This document shows positions 57,999 to 64,000 of a DNA stretch of 64,000 nt, piece by piece (positions within the stretch are counted from its first letter, which is position 1; each line of letters opens with the position of its first letter). This DNA comes from Alisma plantago-aquatica. Lineage: Eukaryota; Streptophyta; Magnoliopsida; Alismatales; Alismataceae. The notes below the pieces were generated by a model, which saw nothing but the letters and a program-made list of their open reading frames with translations, was not told where the DNA came from and ran no database searches. The position numbers and the translations under genes are program-made. The stretch covers positions 890,767,835-890,831,834 of the forward strand of contig OY856410.1 in assembly GCA_963693085.1 (NCBI GenBank), written 5' to 3'.

Positions 57999-59873
57999 AT
58001 GGGTGACTACCTAGGAGGGAGACTCTCGACCAGCCTTCCAATCTTCAATGGGAGCAACTTCCTCTATTGGAGAAGAAGACTTCAATTCTTCATCCAAGGA
58101 TCAAGTCTCGAGATGTGGCAAATGGTGAACAGCCCATACATTCTACCAAAGACAAACATTGAAGAATGGGATGAAGCCACCTTGATGAAAGCAACCTTGA
58201 ACGCAAGAGCCATGCACATCCTTTATGCCTCCATGACCCCCACCGAGTTCAACCGGATTTCCTCTTGTGAGACGACCTATGAGGTATGGAGAAAGCTTTG
58301 CATCACTTATGAAGGGACAGATCAAGTGAAGGAAATCAAAGTCTACATGCTCAAAGGGTTGCTTGAGAACTTCAAGATGGGAAAGGAGGAGAGCATAGCC
58401 AACATGTACTCAAGGCTCAACACCATCTTGAATGGTCTTGCTGTTCTAGGACATCCTATGTCTAGTGGAGAGATCAACTCAAAGATACTTAGAACTCTCC
58501 CCAAGAGATGGGAATCCAAGGTGACTTCTATTGAAGAAGCAAGGTCGCTTAGGGATATTCCTATTAAAGAGCTCATTGGAAATCTTCAAGCACATGAAGC
58601 TACACTTGAAAAGAGGGAGGAAGTAGAAAGACAAGAGAAGAAAGAGCTAAAGAGAATGAAGAAGGCTGAAATAAAGGCTCAAATTGAAGCTATCATGGAA
58701 AAAGTCTCTCCATCCTCTCAAGCTAAAGAAGATGCCATGTACTCCAAGGGTAGACTCTACAAAGGCAAGTCCTCCTCCATCCGGTGCTTCACATGTGGAA
58801 AGAAGGGGCACTACAAGGAAGATTGCCCACAAGGAAAAAAGACCCATCTTCACAAGAAGGAGAAATGGCACTCAAGCTCAAGCGGCTCCTCCAACTCAAG
58901 CTCAAGTGAAGATTCATGTGAAGGATCAAGCTCAAGCTCTAGTGATGAAGGAGAATGTCATTTTGCTCTTGTAGCATCAACAAGTGAAGACTCAAATGAG
59001 GTAAATCTAGACTCTTTAGATAAAGAATCCTTGATTGATCTCATTCATGATATTTGTGCATCTCTTAAGTCTTCTAAAAAGAAAAAGAAAAAGCTTGCTA
59101 AAATTGTTGATAATTTGCATATAGAACTAGATGATCTTGAATATGCAAATTCTTGCTTTCTTATTGATAAAAATGATTGTCTTAGCCAAGTAGACTCTCT
59201 TAAACTTGAAAATGCTAGTTTACTTGATAAGATTAAATTTCTAGAAGCTCAACCTCTCATGCCTAATTCTAATGAAGAACATACTTTAATTGTTGATTCT
59301 CTCATGCATGACATTGATGTTCTTAAATCTGAAAACAAAAACAAAGATTTTGTTTTGCATGAATTAGAACTAGAAAATGCCTCCTTGCTTGCTAAAATCA
59401 ATGGGCATGAATCTTGTTCTAGTTCTACTAATAGAGAGAATGATGTTACTGCTCTTCATATTGATAGAGATTCTTATTTAACTAAAACTCTTTGCTTAGA
59501 AAATGATCTTCTACATGCTAGAGATAACATTAATCAATTGTCTTCTACTATTGCTTCTCTTAAGCATGATAATGATAGTTTAAGATCTTCTTTGCAAAGA
59601 TTCTTAGTTGGTAAAAAGAATCTTAATCAAATCCTAGACCATACTACTAAACAAATTGGTAGACATGGTTTAGGGTATGATAGTAGTCAAGGGAACAACA
59701 AAGATAAAGGACCTCCAATATTCCATAGAAAATCCTCTAGTTCCAAGACTATGGGCACATACAACTATTGCAATGATTTTGGTCATTATTCTTCATGTTG
59801 TCCTTTTAGGAAAGCACCCAAGAGCAATAGGATTTGGGTTGCTAAACTAACCCCTCCGGACCCAAAAACATGA
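57999..59873 (+). CDS. Sirevirus-type Gag, intact, 624 aa
   Basis: Structural protein forming the cytoplasmic virus-like particle and packaging element RNA. ATG is 51 bp after the primer site, the first in the leader. Residues 1-200 are a UBN2-type copia capsid (PIFNGSNFLYWRRRLQFFI, then TYEVWRKL, TLPKRW). A Lys/Glu-rich helix follows (205-245) and a zinc knuckle CFTCGKKGHYKEDC at 263-276. Next comes a Ser-rich stretch (about 290-320). Residues 335-560 are heptad-patterned Leu/Asp/Glu/Lys-rich sequence, likely coiled coil (LELENASLLAKI, LKLENASLLDKI). A second knuckle near 588-601 has Tyr588 where the first Cys is expected, with C591, H596 and C601 present. The frame stops at 59873 and nothing like pol follows. 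An intact frame in a young copy suggests recent selection on gag. Confidence 0.9.
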   Translation: MGDYLGGRLSTSLPIFNGSNFLYWRRRLQFFIQGSSLEMWQMVNSPYILPKTNIEEWDEATLMKATLNARAMHILYASMTPTEFNRISSCETTYEVWRKLCITYEGTDQVKEIKVYMLKGLLENFKMGKEESIANMYSRLNTILNGLAVLGHPMSSGEINSKILRTLPKRWESKVTSIEEARSLRDIPIKELIGNLQAHEATLEKREEVERQEKKELKRMKKAEIKAQIEAIMEKVSPSSQAKEDAMYSKGRLYKGKSSSIRCFTCGKKGHYKEDCPQGKKTHLHKKEKWHSSSSGSSNSSSSEDSCEGSSSSSSDEGECHFALVASTSEDSNEVNLDSLDKESLIDLIHDICASLKSSKKKKKKLAKIVDNLHIELDDLEYANSCFLIDKNDCLSQVDSLKLENASLLDKIKFLEAQPLMPNSNEEHTLIVDSLMHDIDVLKSENKNKDFVLHELELENASLLAKINGHESCSSSTNRENDVTALHIDRDSYLTKTLCLENDLLHARDNINQLSSTIASLKHDNDSLRSSLQRFLVGKKNLNQILDHTTKQIGRHGLGYDSSQGNNKDKGPPIFHRKSSSSKTMGTYNYCNDFGHYSSCCPFRKAPKSNRIWVAKLTPPDPKT

Positions 59874-60264
59874 TTGGGGACCATTTCATCTTTCTTCTTG
59901 TAGGTACGTACAAATGGATTGATTTGAGCTATTGAATTGCAAATTGACTTGTCAATCCACATCAAAGAAGAAAGGTGAGATGTGTAGAGGGTGACAACAA
60001 GTGTAAAAGCAATGGTAAGCACAAAGGTAATGGTTTTATTGCTTATAACCATTTCTAACTTGTTTTGTCAAGTTAGTGTGCACTATACATATGGTTTTTG
60101 AGTCAAAAGTGGCATTTTGTGTTTCTTTTCACACTCTTGCTCAAAAACTGTTTCTAATGCTTCTATAGTGCATTACTAACTTGCTTAGACATGTTTGGAT
60201 ATGGTTTGTATTTTTAGCATGCCTTTGAATATGTTTTTATGAAATATATGTGCCCTTTGACAGC

Positions 60265-60400
60265 TGGTCTGTCGGTCGAGTTTGCCCTATTGAAACTTGA
60301 CCGATAGGCACCAATGGGTGTTGCCAACAGCTGTCATCGGTCGAGTTGTCCATGCACAGAACTCGACCGATTACACTGTGCACAGAATATAAATTTGGCT
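60265..60400. promoter_or_regulatory. Internal palindrome patch with TATA-like word
   Basis: gtcggtcgagttt, aacttgaccgata, atcggtcgagttg and aactcgaccgatt form two inverted pairs. They are followed by gaatataaattt at about 60387. This copies the LTR layout (palindromes, then TATA) inside the internal region. Function is inferred only. Confidence 0.45.
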
Positions 60401-61770
60401 TATTGAGTGAGAATTTCCCTCTCAACTAGATTTTCTCAACCAATAGCCTTATTCTTTGGCACTCTCATTTGGTACCTTTATATATGCATATTGCCTTGTT
60501 CTAAATTGTCTATCTTGCTTACAACTCTATCTATCTAATTACTCTAAATTGGTAAATCTATATGTTGCAATTACTTGCTTTGAGTTGTTTTGCAGGTTTT
60601 GATGATGATCTCTTTGGATCTCTTGGTTGTGTCTAAAATCACTTCCATTGTACTCTAACTTGCTACATCTATCTCGGTGTATATCTTGTTTTTGATACAA
60701 CCTTGAGGTTCTTAGGGGTAATCATCTTATGGTAAGGATGCATATATAGTGAGTTATATCTTCTCATGCTTCTAAAATTGCATATCTCTTGGTTTGGATA
60801 TATCTCTATATCTACTCATAGCTTGCTTTATCTTGTGTATCTCTTGCTATGATCTAGATCCTACTAGTAGTCCTAACTTGTGATATCATCTACTAGTAGT
60901 TCATATACATGTAGTTCTAGCCTTGTTTAAAATTGCCATCTTTGATCATCTATATGTTATGCTTGTATCTTATCTCATACATACTCAAGATTGTTCCTTG
61001 AATTGCATATCTACTATCTTGAGTTGCTTGCATAACATTGTGATGCAGGGTACATAGATCTACATGATATGTAGAAATTGGAGTATTTTTGGATGTTATG
61101 CAGCTTTTGCTCCAGTTTCAGTTTTTGGTGCAACTATAGTGTTTTTCATGCAGAAATGACCTTCTGAGCAAGCCTCATGCTTTGCCATGAGCTCCGATGG
61201 TTTTTGGTCAAATTCCATCATCTTGAGGGTCAAAATTGTGATTTATTGTTTTTCTACAGCACTTTATCTTGCATTTTTGGGTTGTTCAAGTATATGATTT
61301 AACTTGCTTTTCTTTCTATGCTTGGACAAGCCCCTATCTGTGCTCTTCTACTCTCCTTATATAACTTTTGTTATCTTCTTTCTCTTAACAAGTGGTGTTT
61401 CTTAGTTTCTTCACACCCCCACCTTTTTGAAATGACAAAGGGGGAGAAAGATATGTCTTCTTTTGACAACAGGGAGAAGGCATGTCTTACATGAAGCAAA
61501 GAAGCGTGTCCATGTAAAGGGGAGAAGGTAAATGGGAGAAGACATATATGTGTAGAACATATATGAGTAGAAGACATAGTTTCTATAAATTTTATGAAAG
61601 CTAACCATGCAGGAGAAATAGCATCAATTGAGGGGGAGTATGAGAACTCCATGCGCATCAATTGAGGGGGAGCATATGAGCTCAATTCCATTGAAACCCC
61701 TAGGTTTCTCCAAAGGTATGAATTTACTTAAATGCTTTCAATACATTTATGGAATGGTTTGTCATCTTCA

Positions 61771-61782
61771 AAAAGGGGGAGA
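61771..61782 (+). promoter_or_regulatory. Polypurine tract of Sire-2
   Basis: aaaagggggaga directly before the TG of the 3' LTR. The 36 bp ending here are almost the same as in Sire-1 (gtttgtcatcttcaaaaagg and on). Confidence 0.75.
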
Positions 61783-61783
61783 A

Positions 61784-63137
61784 TGTTGACTCAAGGTCAA
61801 TTAGGTCAATGTTGACTCACGTCTAAATTGACTAAACCCGTGTTTTGATGATGACTAACCATTCCACATATTGGTGTCTAATGCTTCTACATTGAGTGAT
61901 TTCAGATTAGGTTTAGACACACTCCAAATGCCCTAACTTGTGCATATCAAATTGGAGAAAGGACAAGTCAAAATAGCTACAAGTGTGCAATTTGGGATCT
62001 CTATGTAAATGACCTTAGAATTGCTTTGTAATCACTTGTAATGATTGTATGACTTGTAATTAAGCTTAGAAAAATTATTGGGACACAAAAATCCATCATT
62101 TGTATAGTTCAACGAAAATTCCAAAATACCCATAATAGGGATTTTGTCAGCCGAATTCCAAACTCGGCCGATCCATATATTCTGGAATTTTTGTTGCAAT
62201 CGGCCGAGTTACAAACTCATCCGATTCCCGTTCGGTCGAGTTTCTAGCTAGGAAACTCGGCCGATCCACTGATCGGTCCAAGATGAAAGTCGACCGATCG
62301 GCCGAGTTTCTCCAAGGGAACTCGGCCGACAGTCTAGCTTTCAGCCTTGTCTTTTAGTGGTTCGACCGAATTGCCTTTATAGAAACTCGGCCGATCAGAC
62401 TGTAATGGAATGCAGAAAAGTGATTCTAGCCGTTGTGGAGTTGCAACAAGTGAAAATAGATCCGTTGCAAGCCACAAAACGGCTAGTTTTCGTTCACAAG
62501 TGTTCCCAAAGGCTAAGAGGCATCCCCGGCTATAAATAGGACCCCTTGGGATTCATTCTAAGGTTGAGCATTCATTGCAAACTCTTTGTGAGGTTTCTAT
62601 TCTATAGTTGAGTGCTTCCTACAGCCTCCTCTCTCTCTCTAAGCTTAATCACTTGCTACATCCATTAGAGTGAGTAGGAAATCTGTAAGAGAGCTAGTCC
62701 CATTTGTATATCTTATGAAGCTCTCACTTCTACAACCTCCCCATCTCTCCATTTCAATCATGAAGATGAAGGTTCTCTCTCTTGTCCAAGAGAGGTGAAG
62801 AAGAATAAGGGAAGGAGTCCCTTGGTGAAGATCAAGGATGAAGACTTGGAGCTAGAGTGGGTAAGCCCTTGGAGAAGGCAGAAGACTCAAGCTCAAGTGG
62901 GTAAGTCCTTGGTGGAAAGCTTCTCCGAGTGAAGGTGAAGTCAAAGGCGGAAGATCCAAGAAGAGTGGGTAATTCCTGCAAGGCCGAAGACTTGTGCAAG
63001 AGTGGGTAAGTCCTTGGAGAAGGCCGAAGACTCTTGCAAAGTGGGTAAGTCCTTGGTAAGATTGAAGACTCTTTGTATTGGATAGCTCTATTCACCCCCC
63101 CTCTAGAGCACCTAAGTCACCCATATAGGATCCAACA
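61784..63137 (+). repeat. 3' LTR of Sire-2 (1354 bp)
   Basis: Same length and ends as the 5' LTR. Differences seen are single-base changes, many at CG sites of the palindrome words (ggccgag against ggccaag, for example). Includes the palindrome array at 62145-62405, TATA at 62531 and GTAAGT repeats at 62835-63060. Confidence 0.94.
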
Positions 63138-64000
63138 CTTCTTTCTTATGGATGCACGAATAGCCTCCAGGGAGTGTGCCTCGACTTCAATGGCTTCATA
63201 TCCTTTCCCCTTTGCCCAATGTAGTGCGCCTCTAATAGCTAGCATCTACAATGTTGCGACGTATGTCCCCTCGCTGGCCTTCTCCCCCACGACCTCGACG
63301 AGTCTCCCCATGTCATCCCTGACCGCCCACCCAATCCCTACTCCTCCGTCCTCCCCAACTGAGCCATCAACATTGATCTTGCACCTGCCTTGCAGTGGCT
63401 TCGTCCAGCCACCGCCCCTCCCTGTGGCTCTTCCCGTGCCCCCCGCTTCCTCGCTCACCTTCCAGTTGTCGTCTTCCTCCCCCACACGTCCCACTCCCCT
63501 TCTTGCCCTGCCCCACCCTGCATCCTCCCAGCTGCCTACTCGCAGCGCTGCATTGCCACCTCCCCTCGCCCCACCCCCCGCTTCACCTCTTCCCCTCCTC
63601 GCCGCTTCCCCGATTCGCTGAGAATGTTGCACACCGTTTCCACCCTCTCCGCTTACACCCCCTGCCACCACGTCGCCCCTGCTCCCATGCAGCACCTCGC
63701 TCCCCGACCCCTCCCCTTGGTATGTGGTGCTTGTCCCTCCTCCATGCTGCTGTCGCGTTCCACCGTGCCCATCCTCTCCCCCCTTCTCTCTTTGCTGCTG
63801 CCTTCCCCCACACATCATCGCCAGCGCTTCCCTCAACATATATCCACTATTTATATCGTTGCTTTGGAATGTCCGCCTGCATCTAGATCTCCATGCCGTC
63901 CACAGCCCAGCCACCATATACACTTATTCTTCCATGGAACTCCTCTCCAGAGCTTCACCCACTGCCTGCACTATATCCTCATCGCTACATCCTTCAACCC
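63138..64000 (-). pseudogene. LINE-type RNase H (RVT_3) region, right part, runs off the window
   Basis: Minus-strand frame from the right edge. LWTAWRSRCRRTFQ (about 63900) matches the Trp/Arg-rich block found after zf-RVT domains. A 110-residue Gly/Arg-rich linker from very GC-rich DNA follows (63480-63840). Next is the RNase H core W-x-KPLQGRCKINVDGSV with the catalytic Asp, GGVGIGWAVRDDMGRLV, and EGTYVATL. A TAG at 63246 breaks the frame where family members read on. After it LAIRGALHWAKGKGYEAIEV continues to the Sire-2 insertion at 63138. The rest is at 56593-56374. This is the C-terminal part of an L1-type LINE or of a derived zf-RVT gene, inactive. Confidence 0.72.

Larger units (their letters stand above)
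59874..61783 (+). other. Noncoding 3' internal region of Sire-2
   Basis: 1.9 kb with no integrase, RT or RNase H motif in any frame. It includes a palindrome-rich patch with a TATA-like word (60265-60400) and a T-rich middle part. The last 350 bp hold purine tracts at 61437-61447, 61630-61638, 61664-61671 and 61771-61782, the last abutting the 3' LTR. Thus the Sirevirus multi-tract arrangement is kept although pol is gone. Confidence 0.7.
56594..63137 (+). mobile_element. Gag-only Sirevirus-like copia element (Sire-2), 6.5 kb
   Basis: Two LTRs of exactly 1354 bp (56594-57947 and 61784-63137) with roughly two dozen substitutions and no indels between them by eye. It has a perfect iMet primer site, an intact 624-codon gag, a long noncoding 3' part and several polypurine tracts. 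No integrase, RT or RNase H is present. The target duplication is imperfect: tttct before the left LTR recurs at 63142-63146, four bases past the right LTR. It splits a LINE RNase H relic. It is probably a non-autonomous derivative mobilised in trans. Confidence 0.9.

Noticed and set aside
63073..63621. 182-codon Pro/Ser-rich frame, and the 163-codon frame at 63395-63886, plus strand
   Set aside because: Both are shadows of the GC-rich Gly/Arg linker of the minus-strand LINE RNase H relic. The first also begins inside the Sire-2 LTR.

Overview
This is nuclear DNA from a seed plant, most likely a flowering plant, and almost certainly from a retrotransposon-rich heterochromatic region. The evidence is plant-type LTR retrotransposons of both superfamilies. 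They include Ty1/copia elements with Sirevirus hallmarks, Ty3/gypsy chromovirus (Tekay/Del-like) elements with very long LTRs, initiator-Met tRNA primer sites, a plant LINE-type RNase H (RVT_3) relic and a hAT-like element. I find no convincing host protein gene, no rRNA or tRNA gene and no CRISPR array.

Layout, left to right. (a) 1-2030: the 3' end of a Sirevirus-like copia element (last 59 residues of RNase H, several polypurine tracts, 3' LTR). It lies against 2031-4510, an old LTR fragment of Tekay type. (b) 4797-10603: a decayed minus-strand gypsy element (gypsy-1) with its 3' LTR at 4797-5508 and gag-pol relics running leftward. (c) 10604-34520: a copia element (copia-2) inserted into that neighbourhood with a perfect 5-bp target duplication (atttt). 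Its pol is split by gypsy-2 (17048-31765), a second gypsy with 4.9-kb LTRs and its own perfect target duplication (ctaag). (d) 34526-35750: unassigned sequence. (e) about 35886-51304: a tandem gypsy structure, internal-LTR-internal-LTR, with LTRs of 5.6 and 6.0 kb, gag only, and no pol in either internal part. (f) 51332-52052: a diverged relative of the gypsy-1 LTR, perhaps its displaced partner. (g) 52829-53611: a hAT-like non-autonomous element with an 8-bp target duplication. (h) 53620-56290: unassigned DNA. (i) A minus-strand LINE RNase H pseudogene (64000 to 63138, continuing 56593 to 56374) split by a young Sirevirus-like element at 56594-63137. That element has two 1354-bp LTRs and a 624-codon intact gag, but no pol.

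How the parts work: the only intact open frame of note is the gag-only Sirevirus. Its LTRs, primer site, polypurine tracts and gag are all present, so it could in principle be moved by enzymes from a relative elsewhere. The gypsy-2 and copia-2 polyproteins are otherwise nearly collinear and are broken mostly by nonsense changes of the C-to-T (or G-to-A) kind, as expected from deamination of methylated cytosine.

The most interesting cross-cutting signal is in the LTRs. Each family, although unrelated in sequence, carries its own array of short palindromic words built on CGGT/ACCG half-sites, usually upstream of the TATA box. In gypsy-2 the two LTRs of one copy differ in length by exactly one 26-bp unit of this array. 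The gypsy LTRs are also rich in the telobox word TTAGGGTTT.
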